NCBI RefSeq assembly: GCF_036417845.1
Contig: NC_089990.1
Location: 379,501 to 443,500 of the forward strand
Direction: 5' to 3'
Length of the DNA stretch: 64,000 nt
From: Apteryx mantelli
Taxonomy: Eukaryota > Chordata > Aves > Apterygiformes > Apterygidae
Shown here: piece after piece, positions 12,846-22,259 of the stretch
Layout: every line of letters starts with the position of its first letter
Position numbering within the stretch: the stretch's first letter is position 1
Made by a program: the position numbers and the translations under genes
Notes under the pieces: generated by a model
The model's database searches: none
Told to the model about the DNA's origin: nothing
The model's input: only the letters and a program-made list of their open reading frames with translations

Positions 12846-13630
12846 CTTAATTTTCTCTCTAAGCAATCATCAAGAAGGCTAATATTCTGCAATGCTTTTA
12901 TGTTATCATGCCTCTGGCCCCCACACTATAAAATAAAATTTTAACATTTCTTTCAACATCAGTTCTGCTTTTCCAGGAGAAAAACAGCCAGTGGGGATTA
13001 GGAGGATCATCAGGTCAGAGCCATTCCCTCTTCCTCTCAGTAATTTATTCCAGTCTGATTGGAAAAATGACATTCCTGGGACAACAACACCCTCTGTGGT
13101 CCCTTTACCATCCTCAAATGAAAAAGACTCAAGGGCAAACAAGCTGTACAACCAGTATTTGTAACTGTAAAAGCCAGGGAACATTCCACTTCCGGCACAA
13201 TTCCTGGTTCCTTGCAGTCTGTGATGTCCGAACAGGGGAACATATGCTTGAGAATATACCCTGCCGTTATTATTGGCCGGTAGTGCTGCAACCAGTTACA
13301 CCTAGACCTGCAGGCTAAAGGCTTCAGTGTTTCTACTTCTCCAGGTCCCTTCTTCCTCACCTTTGTCCTTCAGGCTGCTCGTAAATTAATAGCTACATAA
13401 ATGTAGGTAGAGAACCACTCAGCTGAGGGTTTCTGCACCAATGGGCAGGACCTTATTCACCAGAGCCCAAGGTTGTGCGGTTTCCCCAGGTTAAACAAAG
13501 CAATGAGACTGGTATATTTATCAGTGGAGAAGGCAGATAGGAAAAATAGTTTCCTTTGGCAAAATTCACCACTCAAGATCTGCAGCTCCATCTTCTGCAC
13601 AGCCGCTCATGTGGAAATGCAGGTACTCTA

Positions 13631-13853
13631 CTAAAAGTCTTCTGCTTCATATTCTGATTCCATTGCCTTCACAAGGGTCTCACACTCAGTGTTTTTCCCA
13701 GTACATATGTTGCTATAGTCATTGTCTTTCATGGTGACATATGGTGACATGGTTTCATATGCTGCTTCAGTCCTAGAATTTACCTCCTCTTGTGGGCACT
13801 TAGCAGGGACCTCCAAATCAGTCTCTGTTCTCATGACATCTACGGTGCTATGG
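13631..13853 (-). CDS. VSIG4: VSIG4 copy B exon 7: cytoplasmic tail and stop
   Basis: Acceptor TTTCAG precedes CCATAGCACC; the exon enters in phase 2 and ends at TAG (13631-13633). It encodes tail tyrosines 331, 337, 345 and 367. YETM (331) and YVTM (337) match the YxxM pattern bound by PI3-kinase p85 SH2 domains; YSNI (345) is another candidate. The end, ESEYEAEDF, parallels ESEYEVGDTV of copy A. Confidence 0.85.
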
Positions 13854-16800
13854 CTGAAACAACAGAGAGAGATTAATGAGAAGGGGGAATAAATCAGAAA
13901 TCATTTGATCTACACCTTGACCAGAGAATAGCAAAACTTACACTAATCTACTAAGAGTCTGTGAGGCTCTGAAAGACACTAGAAAGCAGTATTAAAAGAA
14001 TCACACACACACTCAAAAAGAGGAAACAAACAATTAACATTGGTATCACAGTCGCTGGTGGCATTATTATACTGGTATTCAACAGACTTTCCAAAGGTTG
14101 GATTGTCACCATATAGTCCAGCCTTTGCAAAATAACTACTATTAATAATTGCTAAAACAGCAATTGGTGGGGCCACAGGTGGGTAAGGTATATCTCTGAA
14201 CAGAAAAATAGGATGAGGGGATTAAGGGCTAAGATTAAGATGGGGCAGGAAATATGTTCTTATAAGTAGAAGCAAACAGGAATTGCACAAAATAACATAT
14301 TTAGATAACCACTGGAATATGTTTCTTAAGCAAAAGGCATGTAGAGGAGGAACTTATCTTGAGGGAAGAGATGAGAATTTGTGTTCTCTGCTTTGTGAAA
14401 TAATGTTGGAAATTTACTACAGAGAACAGCTTTCCCATGGCACCTGCAAGACAGAGTGAAGGACCCAAAATATCTTCCTCTCATTCTAACGTCTTAAAGA
14501 ATAGACCCTCTCTTACTATCTTCCGCATTGAAATGTTAATGTCCTCATGCTGCTAATCAAATGCACTGTCAAGGTATTCAGATCCTCCCCCCAAGAAAGT
14601 CAAGGAAATCTTTGATCGTTCAGTGAGAAAAGAGGTTTTTCTGAAACAGATGCCAGTACTGAATCCCTCAAAGTCTTCTCAACATCACAGATGAAGAATT
14701 GTACTCACAATGCAACTTCATAGAGGGGTTCTGAAAAAAAGGGAGAATCAAAGATGTACATCAATATATTTTATTATTAATCTGCCAGGGGTTCATGCTC
14801 TGCACCGGGGTGTCCGGCGCGGAGGGAGGGCGATGGCGATTCCCAGGGGTTCATGCTCTGCACCAGGGTGTCCGGCACGGAGGAGGGTGATGGCGATTCC
14901 CAGGGGTTCATGCTCTGCACCGGGGTGTCTGGCACAGAGGGAGGGCGATGGCGATTCCCAGGGGTTCATGCTCTGCACTGGGGTGTCCAGCGCAGAGGGA
15001 GGGCAATGGCGATTCCCAGGGGTTCATGCTCTGCACCGGGGTGTCTGGCACGGACGGAGGGTGATGGCGATTCCCAGGGGTTCATGCTCTGCACCGGGGT
15101 GTCCGGCACAGAGGGAGGGCGATGGCGATTCCCAGGGGTTCATGCTCTGCACCGGGGTGTCTGGCACGGACGGAGGGTGATGGCAATTCCCAGGGGTTCA
15201 TGCTCTGCACTGGGGTGTCTGGCATGGAGGGAGGGTGATGGCGATTCCCAGGGGTTCATGCTCTGCACCGGGGTGTCTGGCACGGACGGAGGGTGATGGC
15301 GATTCCCAGGGGTTCATGCTCTGCACCGGGGTGTCTGGCATGGAGGGAGGGTGATGGCAATTCCCAGGGGTTCATGCTCTGCACCGGGGTGTCCGGCGCA
15401 GAGGAGGGCGATGGTGATTCCCAGGGGTTCATGCTCTGCACTGGGGTGTCCGGCGCAGAGGGAGGGCAATGGGCAGAAGCGGCCAGAGCTGTCCCGGCAG
15501 AGGGACCCCACGGAGCTGGCTCCAGCCGAGCCTCCCGGTCTTTATTCGAGGCAGCCCGTGCAAAGCGGCCCTGCAGCAGCGGCCGTGTGGCACAGCCCAG
15601 CCGAGGCAGCGCCTGTCCCTGCTGGACCCCGCCAGTCCCGGCGCCCACCTGCCCGCCTCCCATCTCCTCCGGGCCATGCGTCGCTCTGCTCACCGTCCCT
15701 CGCCTTCCCTCGGCGCACGATGGCCACGGCGATGGAGACGAGCGCGGCCCCGCAGAGCCCGGCCACCAGGACGATGAGGTACAGCGGCAGGCGGCCCCGC
15801 TGCAGCCCTGCACGAGACAGACGAGCCCCGGTCCGCAAGCGCTCGCTCCAACGCCAGCCCGGGGCCCGGGGCCGGGACCTGCCGCCTCCCCGCCGGCCGT
15901 GGCCGCCTGGCTGGAGAGCCCGCGCGGATGCCGCGTGACATCCGGACCTCTGGGCCCGATCCATGCCCACGGGGCAGCATTTCTCACCCAGGGGTTAACG
16001 GGTGGGACGGGCTGGCATTGCAAGAGCGGTGCTGAGCACAGCCACATAAAGCATTTCGAGCGAGACCTCAAGCCGAGCTGCGCCAGCCTGCTCTGGAGCC
16101 TCTGCATCCAGCCCCTCCTATGCGGAGTCACTAAGGCTGCTGAATATTTGCAGTAAATACTCGTTTTGCTTTAAAACCAAACAAAACCTTCAACAGCAGT
16201 GAAAACCTAGCTAAACTGTGACATCTGTGCCTGAGTTCAATGTTAAAATTTTCAGCCCCTTTAAGGCAGAAACACAACGCAAACTTAAGGCAATAAACAA
16301 GCTCCAGAAGACCTGCGGATGGGAGGCCAAGAGGGGAATTCCTGCTTAGAGAAAAATCTGTTATTTGACAGGCCAGGAATTTGTTCTCTGAAGCAAAATC
16401 TGCTGCAAAATGCAGCTGCCAAGTCCCCTGTTTGGTCTGCCAGACAGCGGTTGTCAATCTGCCCTTGTCAGCGCTAATCTTGTATTTTTCTGCATGAGCC
16501 TTTTGCTTAGCGCTGTGAGGTCTCTGCTTACCTGTGGCAACGGGAGACCTTGCTGAAACATCGTCCTTCCTGGAGGTCGGTGTCGCTGTGGGCAGATCTG
16601 CAAAAGAGGAGGAGCGCAGCTGTAACGCTTCCCACCGCGTCAGGGCCGCGTCAGGCGGGAGCGGGGTTTGCTCTGGGACGCGGTGGCGGTGCTGGGGCGT
16701 GATCTCCGCGGGCCCCGTCCCACGCCCCCCGGCCGCCGGCGAGGCTCACCAGCACCACTCCTCACCACTGGCAGGCAACGGCTGCCCTGAGGCCGCCTGG

Positions 16801-19800
16801 CCCGTTTCGGCAAGAACATCGCCCTGACTCTCCCAGGCTAACGTTTCTGGGGTAAAAGGAAAGAAAACACCTATTTGACCTGCTCTCAGTGACAAGCCAC
16901 ATTTTTATCCCTGACGTTCCATCTCTGTCCCGGCCTCCACACCCCAACACGTCAATGGTAACCCTGCCAGACGTGGTGTGTTTGTAGATACAAGCGCTTG
17001 CGGCTGGCTTCAGATCAAACCCACATCTACAGCTGCAGAGGATGCTTCAATCTTCTCTCTCGCTGGGCCTCATCCAGGCTTCCGCAGGGCTTTCTCACTT
17101 CATCCCTCCTGCGATGACGCCCCAGCTGTCCTGGGGTGTTTTACAGGTGGCAGCTGCGCCCCGAGGCTCCCTGACGGATGAAGCCCCCAGGCAGGCTTCG
17201 TGCGCCCAGGTGACCTCCTGCTGAAGCTGTGCGACACCCTGGTTTCCCAGGCTGTGGCCCCCCAGCACGGGCTTGGCTGCTCTCAGGGGGGGCTCCGGCC
17301 CAGCCACGCAGAGCCGAGCACCTGCATCCAGGGCACATGGGCACCCACTTCCATCCCACCTGGAGAGAGCATCTGCAGCCCCAAAAGTCAATAAGGTGGA
17401 TTTGTCTCACTCGGTTCAAAGCCTTATTTCCACACCCTGCATCATTCACACGCTGCTGGGAAGAAAGCGGCACTTCCTTTGCAGCCCTGAGCCTGCCTCC
17501 GTCTCGGCCCTCGCTGGCCTCACCTCCCTGTGCGGTGAGCTTGGGGCTGGTGGGTCTGCAGGTCGCAGTGCCAGGCGCTGCCCGACCGGGACCCTGTGGG
17601 AGGGACCGGCCACGGGACAATTTCCCGCACTCCTCGTTGGCATTACAACCCGGGTAAGAGGAAGACATGCCAAGAGCAGGAGCGAGGCTCCTGCCCTGCG
17701 CATCTGGGTCCCACAGGGACGTTATTCTCAACCCTGCCACGATCAGCCATGCTCTGAAGCAGGGAGGATGTCAGACCTTGTGGTTTCCTCTCTGAGTGGC
17801 ACTAAAATCACAACTCATATTCGGCGTTAATTGTCTGATCTGTGTACAGAAAGGGGAAACCGTTTGCCTTGATCATTTCCTGCAGCTGCAATGACGAGCT
17901 CTAGTTTGGGGACTCACCTCTCACCGTCAGCTCTACGGCATCGCTCTGCCGGGCAACGCGTGCCCCAACCCTGTTCTCTGCTTCACAGTAGTATTTCCCT
18001 GAGTCGGAGGGTCGCAGACTGTCAAACGTGAGTTCGGCCTGACTGCTCAGATACTGAGCTTTTCCTCCTGGCTCTCCCAGGAACCAGCGGTAGCTGATGG
18101 GTGGGGATCCGCTGGCCACGCAGGTCAGGCTGGTCCTGGCTCCTGCTGGGAGCATCAGTCCCAGCTCACCAGCCCTGATGATGGGCTTAGTCACTGCAAC
18201 TGAAAGACAAGCAGATTGGGCTCAGGTCACACTGGCCTTGGCTGTTTCAGAAGTCTTCCCGACGCTCTATGGCAGTTCACTTGCCGGGTTTAAGCCCTTT
18301 CCCAGAAGGAACAGAGGCACCACTCTTATGTCACCTCTGCACAGATTAAGCTCAGCTCTCCTGTCCCTATAGACAGCTTTACACCAGTTATGCCACCCAT
18401 TGCAACTGCCATGTCACAGAAGACCTGCTCTGTTGGATTGGTGCCCTCTCTGCCCCGCCACAAACCCACCTTGCAGAAAGAGAGTTAGTTCTAGCACACA
18501 TTGAGGATGCTCTGGAAGGGGAGAAGGCATATTTGGCCAATACAACATCCACCTGATTTCCCATTTGCACAGGAACCATAGAGACACTAGTTATCTGGAC
18601 AGAACCAAAGACAGATTTGAGTGCTATCTCAAGCAGCAGTGGGTTCAGGTGGCCCACTGGTAGATCCAGATTTGGGTCTGAACTAACTGCTCCCCCTTCC
18701 ACAGTCCACCACACCACCACAGTCCTGAGATGCATCATTTCCTCCTCAGAGAGGAGGGTCTAGCAGCAAGGGAGAGGCAGACACTCTTCCCAACAAGATG
18801 CTTCAGCACCCAGTTTGGATGCAGGTAGACAATGTGCTGTGAAAGACTCTTGTGCTACACGCTTCCTACCAGCTGCCTCTTGTGCTATGTGCTTTGTGAA
18901 TTAGAAAGGCTATGCAAGAGCAGGGCTTTATTGCTGGATTTACCTTTGACAACTTTAACTGTAGTGGTCATCTCCTTTGTTATCAAGCTGTTATTTTTAG
19001 AGCTCCAGATGACTTGACAGGTGTAGTGTCCACTGTCAGGGATTTCAAGGTTCTTGATTTGAAGTGTGACATCCCCTGGGCTGTTCTTTGGGACAGTGAC
19101 ACGGTCTCTGAACCGAGACAACAAGACGTGGTCACCAGAGTTATCCCTCCGAAAGATGGTGGTGGTGCTGTAGTCTCGCTCCATACTCCAGATGAGTGTT
19201 TGCTGCGTGAAACCTTCTGAGGGCACATAGGTACAAGGTAAAGTGGTGGATTCCTTCCATGTCCCATTGATCTGGTGGAGGCCAGACAGGTCCAGGAGGG
19301 CTGCAGGGAACAACAGTTGAAGAGAAGAAATAAGAACACTGCAAAGGAGGAAGTGTCCTTAGGATAGACAGGAATCACCAGAAGGTGGAAGCCAGCATGA
19401 AGCAGCATGTTAGATGTGCTGCAGACCACAGCTGCCTAAACCTGAGCCTGTCTACATCTCACTGAGCACAGGGATGTGAACAGTTGCTTCAACCTCATGG
19501 CTATTTTTATTGATTCTCTCTGGATGCTTGCCAGTTTTCAATTCCTTCTTGGTACAGAGAGGCACAAATTCTGCTCCTGGTGGTAACATCACAGCTGTGG
19601 TGTTCACGAGATCTTAAGATGCACCTCTAAATCCTGCTCCACAGCCCCAGCCTTCATGTTCTGCTTTTGCTGCTTGGCTTTCTGCTTCTACTTGCAGGTG
19701 ATGAGTCAAACAGCAGTGGACCTTCTCCCACCCCCAAAGACACTGGGTGCTCTGACGACACCACTTGCGATATTGTTCTGTACCTTACACGTGGGAGGAA

Positions 19801-22048
19801 GGATGAACAAGTCAATTTTATTGTTTTACTGAAATTAAGCCTATTTAAGTCCAGTGTTTGCACTTATTAACGTCACTAATTTCTTACGTAACTTCCCTGT
19901 TGCTCACAGGTCACAGCACTATAGCTGTGCAGGCAGAAGCACTTCTCTGTGCAACAGCTTGTTCCAGAGCTATCAGGAGGGACCATTCAAGGGGAAGTGA
20001 GGATGTGCAGATCACTGTCCAGGAGGACAATCTAGGGGACTGTTGGGGCTGAATGCAGAGGAATTTTGTTTCTGACATGGAGCACTGTTCTTCCTTTATC
20101 AAATAACTTTGAGAGGGCAGGCACAGCTCCATTCTTTGAATCGCACATCTCTATCAAATGCAACTCCTTGATATATCTGCTTTTGAAGGTTTTCCATTTC
20201 TCTTCTTCCTCTCTTCACAGACTCCCATTCAGAAAAATTAAGAAGGATGGAAGCTATTTAGAAAACTGCTCAGATATATACTCTCAAGGCATTTGGTGCT
20301 CTCTACTTCAAGTGTGTTTAGCATCCAGTATACTTATCCAGACACAATTTTAGTTAAACATCTCTCCAGTATTGTTTTGTATTGCTGCGTGCCATGAAAT
20401 AGCTGCTAGCATGCACTGATTCACCATGGAGTTGGTGGCACTCTGTTTGTAATTGATTCCAGCACTAGTGGGGCTAACCCCAAAGGAGAGCTAATCAGAA
20501 GGAATGGAGAAATGCAGCAAAAGAAAAATCTCTGACAGAGCATTTTTAATGGAAATATTTCCTCCCAGGGCAATTATTAAACTGGGATGTAATCTTCCAA
20601 ACAATGTGAAACCTCCCGCCAGAGGTAGATAGAGCTGGACTAGACAAAATCTGAAGAGCTATATTAGAGAGTATCCCAGACAGGTCAGAGGGATGTGTAT
20701 CATCTGTAACATGTAAATTTTAAACTTCCATATTCTGACCCATTTTGTAAAGCAACTGAACATCTCCCTTCCTAGATTGCCAGCACCCAGCTTTCCTGGT
20801 GGTGTGGAAGCACCATGCAGACAGGGGCCTTTAGATATCTGCTCTGAAGTACTGGACCTGAAACAAGAACAGTGGACCCAAACCTGATCTTTGTGCTTTA
20901 GCCTTGGACGACTTCAGATATAACCTAGCTTTCTTGATTCATATCGGCCCCAAGCAGATAAACAAGTACCTTCCAAGTACTAAAGTAGGCACAGGAGAAG
21001 GGGGAAGGAGGGGTAGCAGGTATTTTGTGGTATTCAGCTCATTCTCCCAATTTATCTGGCTGTCTGCCCAGTGAGACCATAGTTCCTTTGGGAAGTGCCT
21101 CATCTAAGTGGCAAACTACCTGAATTTAGCTAGACTTGGCTCACCTTTATCCATACCACCTTCTCCCTCCTCCCCCCCTCCCCCTTCTTTTTTCCCCAGA
21201 AATGCACTGATTATATTCAGCTGCTTTAACTCACAAAAAGCAGCTTAAGAGGCTGATCACAGAAACCTGTAAAGCTGCTTTTTTCATGATGAAATGGGGA
21301 AAGTACTCTAACCTGTTTTTCTGAATATCAGGAGCAATTCTGTGCTTCTGTATACAACTGTCATAAAGCAGCTATAGCTTTTCCTGTTCTCCTGTTTCCC
21401 AAGACCTTTCTCTGTCAGTGTCAATGCACTGGGAGCAGGGACAAATGCTTCATGGGCCTATAAATCGAAGCAAAGATTCCAGTATCACCTATCCTAATGC
21501 TCCTAGAGAGTCAGTAGAGCAGGAGACACCAAGGTGAATTATGCGTGTGTCTGAATCTAGGCTCACAATTACAGCTGTACCTCTTCCTTCCCAGGACCAT
21601 GCTAGTAAAACGATGGTGATGCATCGTTAAGCTCTAAAAGAACGTGCATATTCCAGCTCCACAAAGACCATTTTGGAAGCTGACATACCAGAGCAGATCC
21701 TCTCCAAGGAACTTGAACAATCCTATTTTGTTCTTGCTCTGGAGGGCATGGGATCTGACTTTTTACTTTATACTGTTTAAACTATACTGTTTGTTCCACT
21801 CTCAAAAGCACATCATTGTGTCTGATGCCAAAGGAGACTCTTGTGAGTTCCCAGGCTCTATTTTTTTCATGCAAGAAACTAGAGATTTTCCACACTTGAC
21901 AATTTTTAAAAAATAAGATGCTATAATTCAGAAGATTTCCCCTGCCCTCTAGTACTCAGATTTTTCTTCTAATATGAGGAAGCATTTACTCACCACTGCA
22001 GCTGATGAAAGCCTTCACAAGCACCGCTATCTGTAGCATTTTTTCCAT
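13631..22048 (-). CDS. VSIG4: VSIG4 (CRIg)-type complement receptor, copy B
   Basis: A complete type I membrane protein of 372 aa, joined from seven in-phase exons: 21994-22048, 18944-19300, 17918-18199, 16532-16597, 15694-15807, 14709-14730 and 13631-13853. Order: signal peptide (about 1-18), V-set Ig domain (about 19-137; LPC cysteine, LIW tryptophan, DSGHYTC), C2-set domain (about 138-231; SLTC, DSGKYYC), 22-aa Thr/Ser-rich stalk, transmembrane helix (about 260-284) and a tail with five tyrosines. Fit to VSIG4 rests on the FRRDNSGDH segment, SGSPPISYRW in the C2 domain, and the MIR223/HSF3 setting. In mammals VSIG4 is a macrophage receptor binding C3b and iC3b through its V domain and restraining T cells. 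The tail is longer than I recall for human VSIG4 and has YETM and YVTM motifs. The C2 exon is identical to that of copy A. Which copy is the ortholog is not settled. Confidence 0.9.
14709..14730 (-). CDS. VSIG4: VSIG4 copy B exon 6: 22-bp exon
   Basis: A 22-bp exon between TTTTTTTCAG and GTGAGT encodes EPLYEVA plus two bases (phase 1 in, phase 2 out). Copy A has a 22-bp exon at the same place encoding AHVYEVK. Human VSIG4 ends EHVYEAAR, so this is where the mammalian protein stops and the sauropsid one continues. Confidence 0.85.
14786..15476. repeat. 58-bp GC-rich minisatellite, 12 units
   Basis: Twelve direct repeats with TTCATG starts at 14792, 14850, 14907, 14965, 15023, 15081, 15139, 15197, 15255, 15313, 15371 and 15428. 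The period is 58 bp, with two 57-bp units. Conserved parts include CCAGGGGTTCATGCTCTGCA and GATGGCGATTCCCAG; variation is mostly C/T and G/A at CpG positions. The array lies in the intron between the transmembrane exon and the 22-bp exon of VSIG4 copy B. Because 58 is not a multiple of 3 it opens long frames on both strands that are not genes. Confidence 0.97.
15694..15807 (-). CDS. VSIG4: VSIG4 copy B exon 5: transmembrane
   Basis: 114 bp, phase 1 to 1, between GTGCAG and GTGAGC. It encodes a membrane helix (LPLYLIVLVAGLCG onward to VAIV) followed by a basic stop-transfer RRGKAR. Length and helix start (LYLI) match the copy A exon although the DNA is much richer in GC. Confidence 0.88.
16532..16597 (-). 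CDS. VSIG4: VSIG4 copy B exon 4: stalk
   Basis: 66 bp, phase 1 to 1, between TTTTGCAG and GTAAGC. Encodes DLPTATPTSRKDDV and so on, a Thr/Ser/Pro-rich stalk. It is homologous to the DLPTTT exon of copy A. Copy B has only this one recognisable stalk exon. Confidence 0.85.
17830..18407. repeat. Identical block shared with copy A, proximal member
   Basis: Bases 17830-18407 are identical to 37605-38182 (constant offset 19775; I compared line by line and saw no mismatch). The block contains the C2 exon plus about 88 bp of downstream and about 208 bp of upstream intron. Just outside its left edge is a 4-bp length difference (CGGCGTTAATT against CGGCATT); on the right the copies diverge at once. 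Confidence 0.95.
17918..18199 (-). CDS. VSIG4: VSIG4 copy B exon 3: C2-set Ig domain
   Basis: 282 bp, phase 1 to 1. Acceptor CTTTCAG before TTGCAGTGAC was chosen over the CAG six bases on because it restores a VAVTKP linker matching LSVSKP in human VSIG4. It has both Ig cysteines (SLTC, KYYC) and SGSPPISYRW. Identical in sequence to exon 3 of copy A. Confidence 0.92.
18944..19300 (-). CDS. VSIG4: VSIG4 copy B exon 2: V-set Ig domain
   Basis: 357 bp, phase 1 to 1, between CCCTGCAG and GTAAAT. Encodes a V-set domain with LPC, LIW and DSGHYTC and an FRRDNSGDH segment. An NGT and an NNS sequon could be N-glycosylated. About 63% identical by eye to the copy A exon. In human VSIG4 this domain contacts C3b/iC3b. 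Confidence 0.93.
21994..22048 (-). CDS. VSIG4: VSIG4 copy B exon 1: start and signal peptide
   Basis: 55 bp from ATG to donor GTGAGT, encoding MEKMLQIAVLVKAFISCS and ending in phase 1. The start is supported by equal length and phase to exon 1 of copy A and by a similar 5' flank. Confidence 0.82.
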
Positions 22049-22109
22049 TCTGTTGGAACTGCAGGTTTGTCCTCCTTTCCCTCCACTTACTCAGAGAGAG
22101 ACCCACACT

Positions 22110-22240
22110 CCTGAGACCAGAATGCAAGTCAAGAATACTTCCTTTTCTTCTATTCTATATCATCTAGGATTCAGGCTGTGCTGCTGCCCTTTTTCCTTCC
22201 TTCTTTCTGAAATATCACGAGTCCATTTCACTGATGACTG
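22110..22240 (-). promoter_or_regulatory. Conserved 5' flank of VSIG4 copy B with ETS/PU.1-like box
   Basis: The flank shares blocks with the copy A flank (40450-40590): a CTGAGA/TTGAGA segment, TCATCTA, a pyrimidine run TTTTTCCTTCC and TGATGACTG. On the minus strand the pyrimidine run reads as a GGAAGGAA purine box about 145 bp before the ATG, the kind of site bound by ETS factors such as PU.1 in myeloid genes. No TATA box was identified. Confidence 0.4.
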
Positions 22241-22259
22241 GGGTGAAGGATGAACAAAG

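Larger units (their letters stand above)
7255..13600. other. Intergenic region with CpG-rich patches
   Basis: No coding exon was recognised. GC content rises in 8.9-11.4 kb, with CpG-dense patches near 9640-9790 and 11170-11340. The longest open frame, at 8811-9476, is low-complexity Ser/Leu/Pro-rich and resembles no family I know. An ancient SINE-like fragment lies at 12640-12845. Confidence 0.5.
15477..17720. other. GC/CpG-rich core of VSIG4 copy B
   Basis: Base composition is far richer in G+C and CpG than in the outer parts of the gene, most strongly at 15640-15960 over the transmembrane exon. Copy A has no matching GC-rich core apart from the converted C2 block. Possible readings are an internal CpG island or long-term GC-biased gene conversion at a recombination-active site. 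Confidence 0.6.

Noticed and set aside
1-13600. Moesin (MSN) exons expected from synteny
   Set aside because: I looked for the conserved C-terminal ERM region on both strands by eye and found nothing; MSN is probably further left.
13979-14220. Extra tail exon of VSIG4 copy B around 14.0-14.2 kb
   Set aside because: An acceptor-like site and open frame exist, but copy A has no counterpart and exons 6 and 7 already join in phase without it.
14786-15476. CRISPR-like array
   Set aside because: Units are contiguous tandem repeats without unique spacers, in a vertebrate intron; it is a minisatellite.
14710-16156. Long open frames on both strands over 14.7-16.15 kb
   Set aside because: They come from the 58-bp minisatellite, which repeats through all three frames, and from stop-poor GC-rich sequence. 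They overlap real VSIG4 exons in other frames.
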